A DNA stretch of 53,969 nt, taken from positions 1 through 53,969 of the forward strand of contig JAPPFC010000025.1 of NCBI GenBank assembly GCA_028824015.1. Direction: 5' to 3'. The DNA comes from a bacterium (lineage in GTDB: Bacteria; Actinomycetota; Acidimicrobiia; Spongiisociales; ZC4RG35). Positions 34,020 through 43,386 of the stretch are shown here, in pieces. The translations under genes and the position numbers were made by a program. The first letter of the stretch is position 1. Each line of letters starts with the position of its first letter. The notes below the pieces were generated by a model that saw nothing but the letters and a program-made list of their open reading frames with translations, was not told the origin of the DNA and ran no database searches.

Positions 34020-34622
34020 ATGAAGATCGATTTCTACTTTGATCCTGTTTGTCCGTGGTGCTGGATCACCAGCCGTTGGCTGACGGAGGTGGAGCCCCAC
34101 CGGCCGGTGGAGATCACCTGGCGGACCTTCAGCCTGTACATCAAGAACCAGGGCCTCGACCGTTCCGAGGACTACTGGACCGTCAGCGACTGGGGAAGGG
34201 GAGCCTTGCGGATCGTGGAAGCTGCCCGCGGACGGGAGGGAGAGGAGTTCGTGGGCGAGTTCTACACCGAACTTGGCGCCCGTTTCCATCATGACCATGA
34301 GGAGTTCCCCGACTTTGCAGTCAGCCTCCGGGCTATCGGCCGCTCCCCGGACTGGGCTTCCGCCGCCGATGATCCCCGCTGGGACGAGGCCATCGAGGAG
34401 TCCATGTCGGAGGTGCTGGGTCTCCTGGGCGATGACATCGGGGTGCCTGCCATCGTGTTCGACGGCCAGTACGGGTACTTCGGCCCGGTCATCTCCCCGG
34501 CGCCAACCGGTGAAGCGGCCCTGACCCTCTTCGACAGCTTCGCCAACTTGGCGGCCCAACCCGGAATCTGGGAGGTCAAGCGGGAGCGCACGGTCGGCCC
34601 TGTCTTCGGCCCCCGGCCGTAG
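34020..34622 (+). CDS. DsbA-family protein, Rv2466c-like mycothiol-dependent nitroreductase type
   Basis: Predicted 200-residue thioredoxin-fold protein with the active site CPWC at residues 11-14 in DPVCPWCWITSRW. This matches the signature of mycobacterial Rv2466c, a mycothiol-dependent nitroreductase/disulfide reductase. A C-terminal GVPAIVFDGQYGYFGPV block supplies the cis-Pro loop region. Cytoplasmic, no signal peptide. If correctly assigned, the host makes mycothiol. The Shine-Dalgarno is weak and the upstream tract is pyrimidine-rich. Confidence 0.88.
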   Translation: MKIDFYFDPVCPWCWITSRWLTEVEPHRPVEITWRTFSLYIKNQGLDRSEDYWTVSDWGRGALRIVEAARGREGEEFVGEFYTELGARFHHDHEEFPDFAVSLRAIGRSPDWASAADDPRWDEAIEESMSEVLGLLGDDIGVPAIVFDGQYGYFGPVISPAPTGEAALTLFDSFANLAAQPGIWEVKRERTVGPVFGPRP

Positions 34623-34652
34623 GGGAGAGCCACCACTTTAGACTCCACAGCC

Positions 34653-35459
34653 ATGTCTTCTCCTCCCACCATCGCCATACTGGGCGCCGGAGCGATGGGA
34701 TCTGCTCTTGCAAAGGGCCTTTTGGGCAACGGGTGGAGACCTGAGCATTTGACCCTGGCGGAAGTGGTGCCTGAACGGGCCGCCCAGGTAAGGTCCGAAC
34801 TCGGATGTGAATGCGTCTCCGATCCGGCGCTGGCCGTCCAGGGAACCGATGTGGTGGTGGTGGCGGTGAAACCCCAGGACATCGGGGTGCTGTTGCAGCA
34901 AGTTTCGGGAGCCGTTGCCTCGGATCAGGTGGTGATCACCCTGGCAGCCGGGGTTCGCATAGAGACTCTCGAGAATGTCCTGGGCGATACGCCGGTGGTC
35001 AGGGTGATGCCCAACACGCCGGCTCTCCTGGGCAAGGGGATGACCGGACTGGCCGGGGGCACCCATGCCGGTCCGAGCCACATAGCCGCGGCGAGGATGG
35101 TCTTGGAGGCTGTGGGCGAGGTGGTGGAGCTGGAAGAGGCCGACCTGGATGCGGTGACCGCGGTCTCCGGCACGGGCCCCGCCTACGTCTTCGCACTTGC
35201 CGAGTCGATGACCGAGGCTGCGCTAAAGCTGGGATTGGGAGCCGATGTAGCCCGCCACCTGGTGAATTACACGGTCCTGGGTGCGGGGGAAATGCTGGTG
35301 AGGACCGGCCGGAGCGCTGCTCATCTGCGCCGGCAGGTGGCCTCCCCGGGAGGCACTACCGATGCGGCGTTGGTGGTAATGGGCGATGGCGGATTCTCGG
35401 AGTTGATGGTGCGAGCTGTGGAAGCCGCGCATCGGCGGTCCGTGGAACTGGGCGGATAG
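34653..35459 (+). CDS. proC: Pyrroline-5-carboxylate reductase
   Basis: Predicted 268-residue ProC, which reduces 1-pyrroline-5-carboxylate to proline with NAD(P)H. It has the Rossmann motif ILGAGAMGSALAKGLL, VMPNTPALLGKGMTGLAGG, and the conserved VTAVSGTGPAYVFALAESM with the terminal RRQVASPGGTTDAAL. Everything expected is present. It follows the DsbA-like gene by 30 bp and precedes bcp by about 15 bp on the same strand. Confidence 0.95.
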   Translation: MSSPPTIAILGAGAMGSALAKGLLGNGWRPEHLTLAEVVPERAAQVRSELGCECVSDPALAVQGTDVVVVAVKPQDIGVLLQQVSGAVASDQVVITLAAGVRIETLENVLGDTPVVRVMPNTPALLGKGMTGLAGGTHAGPSHIAAARMVLEAVGEVVELEEADLDAVTAVSGTGPAYVFALAESMTEAALKLGLGADVARHLVNYTVLGAGEMLVRTGRSAAHLRRQVASPGGTTDAALVVMGDGGFSELMVRAVEAAHRRSVELGG

Positions 35460-35474
35460 AGACTGGAGGAGTCC

Positions 35475-35921
35475 GTGGGAGCGTCTCATTTCACCCTGTT
35501 GGATCAGGACCGAAACCCGGTGTCCCTGTCGGATTTCTCGGGGCGACGGTTGGTGGTGTTTTTCTATCCGAAGGCCATGACTCCCGGTTGCACCACGGAG
35601 GCGTGTGACTTTCGGGACAGCTACCAGGAGCTGTTGGCCGCCGGGGTGGCAGTGGTCGGCGTGAGCCCCGACCCGCCGGAAGCTCTGGCCAGATTCCGGG
35701 AGAAGGAGGACCTGCCCTTTCCCCTGCTGTCCGACGAGGACCATGCGGTGGCCGAGGCGTATGGCGCGTGGGGGCCGAAGAAGCTCTACGGGCGGGAGAT
35801 GGTGGGACTCATTCGGTCAACGTTTGTTATCGGCCCGGAGGGAGATTTGGAGCGAGAATACCGGAATGTTCGGGCCGGAGGACATGTCGATCGTCTCAAG
35901 CGGGACTTGCTGGGCGCTTGA
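35475..35921 (+). CDS. bcp: Peroxiredoxin of the BCP/PrxQ type
   Basis: Predicted 148-residue thiol peroxidase. The peroxidatic Cys39 is in TPGCTTEAC, with the resolving Cys44 five residues on, as in atypical 2-Cys BCP proteins. It starts at GTG 35475, preceded by GGAGGAG. It follows proC closely and may be co-transcribed. It would remove hydroperoxides with thioredoxin or mycothiol-type reductants. Confidence 0.94.
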   Translation: MGASHFTLLDQDRNPVSLSDFSGRRLVVFFYPKAMTPGCTTEACDFRDSYQELLAAGVAVVGVSPDPPEALARFREKEDLPFPLLSDEDHAVAEAYGAWGPKKLYGREMVGLIRSTFVIGPEGDLEREYRNVRAGGHVDRLKRDLLGA

Positions 35922-36032
35922 GGCCGACAGTACAACCGGGGGAGGCTGCCGAGTATCCTTCGGACGCACAACGGGACGGATTCTGCATGGAGTTTGCCTG
36001 TTGACGCCGAGCCCAAGGAGCAGGATCAAAGC

Positions 36033-38198
36033 ATGAATGCCTCGAAGGTGTTGTTTGCCTTGGGGGTGGTTTCGGCGGTTGGGGTGATGGCCCTCTGGTG
36101 GCTGGGATCGGTGATGCACTCCGAGCCGCGGGGAGATGTGGGACGGGAGGTCTTCGGGAACATCCCGGTCGGCCTGGAAGCAGCCTTCTATGTCTCGGTG
36201 GCGGCCTTCCTCTGGCTGACTTTCTATCTGTTCTCCCTCCGCGCCCGCAACTGGTCGCGCGGCGGGGGCGAGAAGCGCCTCGGGGAGTGGAAAGAACGGG
36301 TGCGACATCTCGCCGACGGCCTGCGTATGAAGACACTCTTGCGCGACACCGCCTCCGGTCTCATGCACTCGATGATCTACTACGGGTTCCTGGTGCTCCT
36401 GGCCGGGACCATCACCCTCGAGATAGACCATCTCATGCCGGAGTCTCTCAAATTCCTCCATGGCCCTGTGTACCTGGGATACTCCGCGGTGCTCGACTTC
36501 TTCGCGCTGGTGTTCCTGGGAGGGTTGGCATGGGCGGTCTTCCGTCGTTATGTCCGTCCCCCCGCCCGCATCGCTTCCAAGACCCGCCCCGAAGACGCCC
36601 TGGTGCTGGGCCTCTTGATCCTGGTGGGCGTCACCGGAGTGGTAACCGAAGCGGCCAGGATCGCGGTGGACGGCCAGCCCGACTTCGAGAGGTGGTCCTT
36701 CGTGGGCTACCCGCTCTCCTTCTTGATGCCGGCGTCGCCGGAACTGTTCCATCAAGTGGTGTGGGGGATCCACGCCGCCTCCTTCCTGGCGTTTCTGGTG
36801 GTGCTTCCCATGACCAAGCTGCGCCACGCCGTCACCTCTCCGGTCAACATGTTCCTGTCGCCCAAGGATCGGGTCAAGGGAGCGATGAAGGCCATGCCCA
36901 ACCTGATGGAGGCTGAGGACCTGGAGACGATCGGTGCGGCCACGGTGGGCGACTTCTCCTGGAAGCAGTTGTTCGACACCGACGCATGCACGATCTGCGG
37001 CCGGTGCACATCGGTGTGTCCGGCCAACATCACCGGCAAGGCGCTCGACCCCCGGGAGATCGTGGTCAAGTCGGGCGAGGTGCTGGCCGCCTCGGGCGAT
37101 CCGGTGGTGACCGCTCCTGTGGCGCTTCCCTCCACCATCACCATCGACACCGACTCGCTGTTCGAGCGCATCACGTCCGAGGAGGTGTGGTCGTGCACCT
37201 CGTGTCGAGCCTGCGATGACATCTGTCCGGTCAACATCGAGATCCTCGACAAGATTCTCGACATGCGCCGCTATCTGACGTTGATGGAGGCTGACTTCCC
37301 GCCCGAACTCGCCAAGGCCTTCGTGGCGATGGAGAACCAGGGCAACCCCTGGGGGCTGGGCAAGGAGCAGCGCCTCGAGTGGACGCGGCAGTTGGACTTT
37401 CCGGTGAAGGTCCTGGGCGCGGATGGGGTGGATTCGGCCGAGTACCTGTGGTTCGTCGGATGCGCCGGCTCCTTCGATGACCGCAACCGGGCGGTGACCC
37501 TTTCGCTGGCCCGCCTCATGCACGCGGCGGGAATCGACTTCGCGGTGCTCGGCCCCAGGGAGATGTGCAACGGGGATCCCGCTCGGAGGGGTGGGAACGA
37601 GTTCGTGTACCAGCAGTTGGCCTTCCAGAACATCGAGACGCTCGACTCCCTGGGGGTCGAGAAGGTGATCACCCAGTGTCCGCACTGCTTCAACACCCTG
37701 GCCAACGAATACCCTCAACTGGGAGGGAACTACCAGGTGATCCACCATTCGCAACTCCTCGCCGAGTTGTTGCGGCGAGGAACGCTCACCACCGGCGACG
37801 GATCGGTGAACGGCGAGGTCGAACCCCGGCGGGTCACCTATCACGATCCCTGCTACCTGGGGCGACACAACGACATCTACCTGGCGCCCAGGGAAGTGGT
37901 GGCCGCATCCGGAAGTGTCGAGATGGTCGAAATGCCCCGGCACGGGACCAAGGCCCTGTGCTGTGGGGCGGGCGGCGCACGGTTCTGGATGGAGGAACAC
38001 GTGGGCAAGAAGATCAACATCGAGCGCACCGAGGAAGCGCTGGCCACGGGTGCGGTGGAGGTGGCCGTTTCCTGTCCCTATTGCTATGTGATGCTGGACG
38101 ACGGCGTCAAGGAGGTGGGCCGGGAGTCGGACGTGGTGGTGAGGGACCTGGCGGAGATGCTGGCCGAGGTCGCCCTGGAGAGGGAGGGTAGCAAGTGA
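36033..38198 (+). CDS. EtfD-like membrane Fe-S protein (heterodisulfide reductase-related)
   Basis: Predicted 721-residue integral membrane protein. Several transmembrane segments (residues ~10-250) form a NarI-like cytochrome region. They are followed by a 4Fe-4S pair (CTICGRCTSVCPANITGKA and SCTSCRACDDICPVNIEI) and two CCG domains (CHCF plus YHDPCYLGRH with KALCCGAGGARFWMEE). The domain order matches mycobacterial Rv0338c/EtfD, which passes electrons from the electron transfer flavoprotein of fatty acid oxidation to the respiratory chain. No etfAB lies beside it. The start MNASKVLFAL at 36033 has AAGGAG upstream; TTG 35994 is also in frame. Confidence 0.88.
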   Translation: MNASKVLFALGVVSAVGVMALWWLGSVMHSEPRGDVGREVFGNIPVGLEAAFYVSVAAFLWLTFYLFSLRARNWSRGGGEKRLGEWKERVRHLADGLRMKTLLRDTASGLMHSMIYYGFLVLLAGTITLEIDHLMPESLKFLHGPVYLGYSAVLDFFALVFLGGLAWAVFRRYVRPPARIASKTRPEDALVLGLLILVGVTGVVTEAARIAVDGQPDFERWSFVGYPLSFLMPASPELFHQVVWGIHAASFLAFLVVLPMTKLRHAVTSPVNMFLSPKDRVKGAMKAMPNLMEAEDLETIGAATVGDFSWKQLFDTDACTICGRCTSVCPANITGKALDPREIVVKSGEVLAASGDPVVTAPVALPSTITIDTDSLFERITSEEVWSCTSCRACDDICPVNIEILDKILDMRRYLTLMEADFPPELAKAFVAMENQGNPWGLGKEQRLEWTRQLDFPVKVLGADGVDSAEYLWFVGCAGSFDDRNRAVTLSLARLMHAAGIDFAVLGPREMCNGDPARRGGNEFVYQQLAFQNIETLDSLGVEKVITQCPHCFNTLANEYPQLGGNYQVIHHSQLLAELLRRGTLTTGDGSVNGEVEPRRVTYHDPCYLGRHNDIYLAPREVVAASGSVEMVEMPRHGTKALCCGAGGARFWMEEHVGKKINIERTEEALATGAVEVAVSCPYCYVMLDDGVKEVGRESDVVVRDLAEMLAEVALEREGSK

Positions 38199-38229
38199 GG
38201 ACAGCACTGTCCATCCGTCTGAGATCCCG

Positions 38230-39036
38230 ATGAGGATCGGTTACCAGGGAGAGATCTACTCCTACAGCCATCAGGTGGCCACCGAACTCTTTGCGGACGA
38301 AAAGTTGTGCGGCTATTCCAACTTCTCGGGGGCTTTCTCGGCGATGAGGACCGGGGAGGTCGACCGACTGGTGCTCCCTATCGAGAATTCCACCACCGGC
38401 AGCGTCCTGCCGGTGCTCAACCGGTTGGTGACGGAGGATGTTCACATCATCGCGGAGTACAAGAAGGTAGCCAGTCACAGCCTGCTGGGCCTACGGGGCG
38501 CCACGCTGGACGATATTCGTCGGGTGGTTTCCCACCCCGAGGCGTTGTCACAGGCGGAGATGGCCATCGCCGAGCGGAACTGGGATGTGGTTCCCGTGCA
38601 TGACACGGCCGGCGCGGTGCGGATCGTTGCCTCCCAGGGAGATCCTCAGCAGGCTGCCTTGGCCCATGCCAGCGCCGCTGTACTGGGGTTGGAGGTGCTG
38701 TTGGAGCGGTTGGTGGACCGAGCGGACAACACTACGCGATTCGTGGTGCTGGCGCCCGGGAAACCGAGCGTGCCCGTTGAAGCCGACAAGACGTCAGTGG
38801 TCTTCGAGGTCCTTCACCGGCCCGGGTCGCTGGCGCTTGCCCTCACCGAGTTGGCCGCCCGGGGGGCCAACCTCACCCGGATCGAATCCCGCCCTTCCCA
38901 CCAGGCATGGCGTTACCGGTTCTTCGTCGATCTGATCCACTCCCCGGGGCCCGAGGGGTTGGCCGCGGTGTTCAAGCCGGACCTGGTTACGGTTAGCCGG
39001 CTGCGGATGCTGGGAAGCTATCGGGCCGTTCGGTGA
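38230..39036 (+). CDS. pheA: Prephenate dehydratase
   Basis: Predicted 268-residue monofunctional prephenate dehydratase of phenylalanine synthesis. The PDT domain opens MRIGYQGEIYSYSHQVA and carries the catalytic NTTRFVVL motif; a C-terminal ACT domain has RIESRPSHQAWRYRFFVDL, the phenylalanine-binding ESRP element. The family is feedback-inhibited by phenylalanine through this domain. About 243 bases of its 3' end are antisense to the downstream CpaE-like frame. Confidence 0.94.
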   Translation: MRIGYQGEIYSYSHQVATELFADEKLCGYSNFSGAFSAMRTGEVDRLVLPIENSTTGSVLPVLNRLVTEDVHIIAEYKKVASHSLLGLRGATLDDIRRVVSHPEALSQAEMAIAERNWDVVPVHDTAGAVRIVASQGDPQQAALAHASAAVLGLEVLLERLVDRADNTTRFVVLAPGKPSVPVEADKTSVVFEVLHRPGSLALALTELAARGANLTRIESRPSHQAWRYRFFVDLIHSPGPEGLAAVFKPDLVTVSRLRMLGSYRAVR

Positions 39037-40023
39037 TCGTCCGCCGACGAGGTCAAGCCGGGCCATAAGCGGCCCCAACGCAGCATGGATAGAACGGGGA
39101 GGAGGCGCTCCCCATTCCAGGTCGTCCAACTCCGGAATCAGGGCGGCGGGCGGGGTTCCCGTCAACTCTGTCAGGTGCCGGGAGATCTCCCGACCGAAGG
39201 GATCGTCGGATGGGAGCCGATTGATGACCATGTGGGTGGACAGTCCACGACCCAGCCTCGCCAATAGGGAGGCAGTCCGCACGATTCCCGTGGGACTGGC
39301 CCTACACACCACGACCCTGTGGCCGGGCCAGTCCTGAAAGGCCGAGATCCCAGGTCCGAGATCCACAACCACGGTCCGGTAGTCCCACATGCGCGACCAA
39401 CCGCTTCTCAACAATCCGCCCGATGATCCGCCGGGATCCCAGAGCACCAGGTCGATCTTCCCCACGGTCACCACCCGGTGAGGTTCGTTGGGCGGGGGAA
39501 GTCCCAGCCGCAGACCCAGAGCGGGAGCGGTGTCGGCTTCTATCAGAAGACAGGAGCCACCCCGGGCGGCCAGCCACGCTATGGCGAGCGCCACTTCCGT
39601 CCTGCCGGGGGCGCCGCGGGGGCCTCCGACCGTCACGACTGTTGGCGGGGGCGGATCCGGGCCTGGGTCCTGGGATGGCAATATCGCCGAGAGAAAGGCC
39701 GCGGCCCATTCCGGATCCGGCTCTTCCAGGACGGTGTGGCATCCCCAGTCTTCGAGCAGGTGGCGGCTGGCGGGGTGATGGGGATCGCTTATCCCGATGA
39801 CCACCGCTCCCATTCTCCTCCAAGCCGATACCAGGCCTGGCGACAACCAGGGGATCTCCACACCTACCACCACCACCTGCGCTCTCCCATCTGCGAGAGC
39901 CCGGTGGACCGGCGCGGGATGGAATGCCCGCCTGACAATCCGAAGCGTTCCGGCTGTTCTCGCCCTCTCCACCAGTTCCGATTCCCAGACCGGCCCGGCC
40001 GTGGTGACCACCCGAGGGATCAA
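38794..40023 (-). CDS. CpaE/septum-site-like P-loop ATPase, overlapping pheA antisense
   Basis: Predicted 409-residue protein related to actinobacterial CpaE/septum-site-determining (Rv3660c-like) ATPases of the MinD/ParA type. It has a receiver-like N-terminal half and a nucleotide loop VTVGGPRGAPGRTEVALAIA in which the usual Lys is not obvious. VVVDLGPG and VVVCRASPTGIVRTASLL follow. After residue ~325 the frame keeps open another ~85 residues across the antisense of pheA, ending only at 38794. That tail is Gly/Pro-rich and looks non-functional, so the natural stop may be missing or a frameshift present. The start is TTG 40023 in a TTGA overlap with the upstream small gene. Confidence 0.6.
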   Translation of the reverse strand: MIPRVVTTAGPVWESELVERARTAGTLRIVRRAFHPAPVHRALADGRAQVVVVGVEIPWLSPGLVSAWRRMGAVVIGISDPHHPASRHLLEDWGCHTVLEEPDPEWAAAFLSAILPSQDPGPDPPPPTVVTVGGPRGAPGRTEVALAIAWLAARGGSCLLIEADTAPALGLRLGLPPPNEPHRVVTVGKIDLVLWDPGGSSGGLLRSGWSRMWDYRTVVVDLGPGISAFQDWPGHRVVVCRASPTGIVRTASLLARLGRGLSTHMVINRLPSDDPFGREISRHLTELTGTPPAALIPELDDLEWGAPPPRSIHAALGPLMARLDLVGGRSPNGPIASQHPQPANRNQVRLEHRGQPLGPRGVDQIDEEPVTPCLVGRAGFDPGEVGPPGGQLGEGKRQRPGPVKDLEDH

Positions 40024-40322
40024 ATCAACTCCATCATCTCGATAGCGGAGAAGGGGATTATCAGTTGGCGGGAGTCCCCCAGTTCCACGTGATCCCGACC
40101 CACCGTGGTGGGTACGCCCTCGCACAGGTGGCCTCCTCGTACCCAGATCCTTATGGTGAGGTCAGCGTCGTCCGCGTCCAGCAGACGATCCCGGAGGTCG
40201 GACATTCGCTGCACCTGCAGCATTGCCGCCTCCTGTTCGTATTCCAGCGCCTCATCGAATCGCCGTCGAGCAAGCCTCTCGAACTGGGCCAGATCCGGGT
40301 GTTCGGGTTGGTTCGACTTCAT
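40020..40322 (-). CDS. Small unknown protein upstream of CpaE-like gene
   Basis: Predicted 100-residue protein, not recognised. The N-terminal half is helical, probably coiled coil (DLAQFERLARRRFDEALEYE). The C-terminal half has a small beta pattern (GGHLCEGVPTTVGRDHVEL, then IIPFSAIEMMELI) reminiscent of Sm-like or barrel folds. It is translationally coupled to the CpaE-like gene by TTGA, so the two may work together, possibly near septum or pilus/secretion ATPases. GAGG lies upstream of the ATG at 40322. Confidence 0.6.
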   Translation of the reverse strand: MKSNQPEHPDLAQFERLARRRFDEALEYEQEAAMLQVQRMSDLRDRLLDADDADLTIRIWVRGGHLCEGVPTTVGRDHVELGDSRQLIIPFSAIEMMELI

Positions 40323-40445
40323 GTTTCCCGCCTCGATTCGTGCCTGTTTGGACAATCTGCATCCCACCCGGCCACCAAGTCAACCCCGACCGGGAGGATT
40401 ATTTTTTATGATTTGTAAATTCTTCCCACTCTGACTTTCCTTTTG

Positions 40446-40456
40446 GGCCTCAGGCC
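40446..40456. promoter_or_regulatory. Palindrome upstream of molybdenum hydroxylase operon
   Basis: GGCCT-C-AGGCC, an 11-bp perfect palindrome about 36 bp before the operon start at 40493. The strip around it is AT-rich upstream (40395-40425) and a strong GAAAGGAGGTC ribosome binding site precedes the first gene. The palindrome is a candidate operator or part of a leader hairpin. Confidence 0.35.
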
Positions 40457-40492
40457 TGATACCGTGGGGAATCAACATAAGAAAGGAGGTCT

Positions 40493-40996
40493 ATGCACGT
40501 ATCACTAACTGTTAACGGTCAGCGTGCGGTTACTGATGTTGAGCCGCGTACGCTGCTGGTGCACCTGTTGAGAGAGGAACTGGGCCTTACCGGCACCCAT
40601 GTGGGATGTGACACGTCGTACTGTGGCGCCTGTACCGTGATCCTCGACGGGAAGACAGTCAAATCATGCACCATGCTGGCTGTGCAAGCGCAAGGGGCCG
40701 ATGTGACCACCATCGAGGGGTTGGCCGCCAATGGTGACCTCCATCCTGTCCAGGAAGGTTTTTGGGAGCGGCATGGCCTCCAGTGCGGGTTCTGCACGCC
40801 GGGGATGATCATGTCCGCAGTCGGTCTTCTCTCCGACAACGGGTCTCCATCGGAAGATGAGATCCGTCATGGGCTGGAAGGAAACCTGTGCCGTTGCACC
40901 GGGTATCACAACATCGTCCGGGCCGTCGAATACGCCGCCGCCAAGATGCGGGGCGAGGAACCGCCTGCCCCTGAATGGGAGGAGGGGTCGGCGTGA
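40493..40996 (+). CDS. Molybdenum hydroxylase small subunit (2x2Fe-2S)
   Basis: Predicted 167-residue CoxS-like iron-sulfur subunit. It has a plant-ferredoxin cluster ([21 protein letters not shown]) and the second cluster domain ([11 protein letters not shown] and [16 protein letters not shown]). It transfers electrons from the molybdenum site to the FAD subunit. The order small-large-medium, all coupled, is the arrangement of form II/xanthine-dehydrogenase-type enzymes. GAAAGGAGGTC lies six bases upstream of ATG. Confidence 0.93.
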   Translation: MHVSLTVNGQRAVTDVEPRTLLVHLLREELGLTGTHVGCDTSYCGACTVILDGKTVKSCTMLAVQAQGADVTTIEGLAANGDLHPVQEGFWERHGLQCGFCTPGMIMSAVGLLSDNGSPSEDEIRHGLEGNLCRCTGYHNIVRAVEYAAAKMRGEEPPAPEWEEGSA

Positions 40997-43386
40997 GTAC
41001 CACCAGTGTTCTGGGCGGTGTGGTCAAGCGCAGAGAAGACCCGGCTCTGATCAGAGGTACCGGGCTCTATGTCGACGACCTGCAACTGCCGGGCATGCTG
41101 CACGTTGCCTTCGTGCGCAGCCCTTACGCCCACGCTCGGGTGGTGTCTGTGGACGCCTCCGACGCCGAGGCGATGGACGGGGTCCGGGCGGTCTACACCG
41201 CCGCGGATGTAGCTCATCTAGGTGATCTGGTCACCCAGGTGGCGGTGGGCAAGCTCCGGCCGCTCCTGGCGGGCGACAAGGTCAACCATCTGGGTGAGGC
41301 GGTTGCCATGGTGGTGGCCGACAGCCGCTACGGAGCCCGCGACGCGGCCGACGCGGTCGACGTCGAATACGATCCGCTCGACCCGGTGATCGACCTCAAA
41401 GAAGCCGCCTCCGACGCCGCCCTCGTTCATGAAGACATGGAATCCAATGTCCTCCTGGCATGGGAAGGCGGGCCGTGGGGCGACGAGGAAGCCATCGCCG
41501 CCACTCAACAGACCATCGCCGACGCCAAAGGGCGCGACGACACGGTCTCCGTCTCGATCGAAGCGGTCAACCAGCGTTTGCTGCCCATGCCGATGGAGCC
41601 TCGCTCGGTGGTGGCGGACTGGAACGTCGGCTACGGCCGGTTCACGGTCCACTCCTCCACCCAGATCGCGCATGCACTTGCGGGGGGGATCGCCCAGACC
41701 TTCGGGCTTTCCCTTACCGATGTCCGGTGCATTGCTCCCGAGGTGGGCGGAGGCTTCGGATGCAAGCTCAATGTCTACAACGATGAGATCCTGGTCTGCT
41801 TCGCTTCCCAGCAGTTGGGTCGTCCGGTGAAGTTCACCGAGACCCGGCGGGACGCGGCAGGCTCCACCATCCATGGTCGGGGCTGGGTGGCGACCGCCAC
41901 CATAACCGGGACCGGCGACGGACAGATTCTGGGCTACGAGTTGGACGGCATCGCCGATATGGGCGCCTACAGCCAGAACTTCACCGTGGCCATCCCCTTC
42001 CTGGGGCTGTTCGTGGGGGCGGGACAATACTCGTTCCCCACCCACTGGAAGGTGGCCTGCGTTCACACTCACACCATGACCACCGACGCCTACCGGGGCG
42101 CCGGCCGTCCGGAAGCCGCCTACTACCTGGAACGGGCGATCGACGCCTATGCCCGGGAGATCGGCGTGGATCCGGCAGAGGTGCGGAGAAAGAACTTCAT
42201 CCCCGCAGACCAGTTCCCCGGCGCCGCCACTCACATCGGGTTCCCCATGGACACCGGCGACTACGAGACCAACCTCGACGCGCTGCTGGAGACGGCCGGC
42301 TACGAGGACCTCAAGGCCGAGCGGGATCGACTGCGGGCCGAGGGACGGCTGGTGGGCCTGGGATTGGCCACCTACGTGGAAGTGTGCGGATTCGGACCTT
42401 CCGCCCTGGTGGACCTGGGTTTCTCCTGGGCGGCCTACAAGATACCGTCCGGTTTCAGTGGATCCGGCCTGGTCCGGGTGCAGGCCGACGGCACCGCTTC
42501 GGTGATCATCGGCACCGGCCCGACCGGACAGGGCCATCAGACCACCTGGGCGCAGATCGTCTCCAATCAGTTGGGGATCCCGGTGGAGAACATCAGGGTG
42601 AGCCATGGCGACACCGCCGAGTCACCGTTGGGGATCGGTACCTTCGGGTCCCGCTCCGCGGCCGTGGACGGATCGGCCACCTATGAAGCGGCCAACAAGG
42701 TTCGCGCCAAGGCAGCCGACCTGGCCGCCCATCTGCTGGAGGCCTCCGCGGACGACATCGTGTTCGCCGACGGCGGCGCCCACGTGGCCGGTTCTCCCGA
42801 CCAGCAGGTGTCGTGGTCCGACATCGCCACGCTGGCCTACCAGCCTCACCGCCTGCCCGAGGGCATGGAAGGGGGCTTGGAGGCCCACGCCGTGTTCAGT
42901 CCCGGAAACGCCACCTGGCCGTTTGGATCCCATCTGGCCCTGGTGGAAGTGGACGGCGACACGGGCGACGTGAAGTTGCTTCGCTACATCGCTATGGACG
43001 ACTGCGGCAACGTCATCAATCCGATGATCGTGGACGGACAGATCCACGGGGGTTTGGCGCAAGGCATCGGCCAGGCGATGTTCGAGGACGGCGACTACGA
43101 GGCGGACGGAAACCTCCTCAAGTGGTCGTTCGTGGAGTATCCATTGCCCACTTCCGCCGATTTGCCCTCTTTCGAGTTGCATCGCACCGTGACTCCCACC
43201 GACATCAACCCGTTGGGAGTGAAAGGGATTGGAGAGGCCGGTACCATCGGCTCGGCGCAGACCGTGGTCAATGCCGTGGTCGATGCTCTGTCGCCTCTCG
43301 GGGTGACCCATGTGGACATGCCCCTGCGTCCCAAGCGGGTGTGGGCGGCGATCCAGGCGGCCAAGACGAATGGGAGTGTGAGCTGA
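40993..43386 (+). CDS. Molybdenum hydroxylase large subunit, form II CoxL-like
   Basis: Predicted 797-residue molybdopterin-binding subunit. The active-site loop reads AYRGAGR (residues 366-372), not the AYxCSFR motif of true form I CO dehydrogenase, so this is a form II/aldehyde or purine-type enzyme of unknown substrate. Other signatures are [23 protein letters not shown] and [13 protein letters not shown]. The GTG start overlaps the small-subunit stop as GTGA. Maturation factors are not encoded here. Confidence 0.93.
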   Translation: MSTTSVLGGVVKRREDPALIRGTGLYVDDLQLPGMLHVAFVRSPYAHARVVSVDASDAEAMDGVRAVYTAADVAHLGDLVTQVAVGKLRPLLAGDKVNHLGEAVAMVVADSRYGARDAADAVDVEYDPLDPVIDLKEAASDAALVHEDMESNVLLAWEGGPWGDEEAIAATQQTIADAKGRDDTVSVSIEAVNQRLLPMPMEPRSVVADWNVGYGRFTVHSSTQIAHALAGGIAQTFGLSLTDVRCIAPEVGGGFGCKLNVYNDEILVCFASQQLGRPVKFTETRRDAAGSTIHGRGWVATATITGTGDGQILGYELDGIADMGAYSQNFTVAIPFLGLFVGAGQYSFPTHWKVACVHTHTMTTDAYRGAGRPEAAYYLERAIDAYAREIGVDPAEVRRKNFIPADQFPGAATHIGFPMDTGDYETNLDALLETAGYEDLKAERDRLRAEGRLVGLGLATYVEVCGFGPSALVDLGFSWAAYKIPSGFSGSGLVRVQADGTASVIIGTGPTGQGHQTTWAQIVSNQLGIPVENIRVSHGDTAESPLGIGTFGSRSAAVDGSATYEAANKVRAKAADLAAHLLEASADDIVFADGGAHVAGSPDQQVSWSDIATLAYQPHRLPEGMEGGLEAHAVFSPGNATWPFGSHLALVEVDGDTGDVKLLRYIAMDDCGNVINPMIVDGQIHGGLAQGIGQAMFEDGDYEADGNLLKWSFVEYPLPTSADLPSFELHRTVTPTDINPLGVKGIGEAGTIGSAQTVVNAVVDALSPLGVTHVDMPLRPKRVWAAIQAAKTNGSVS

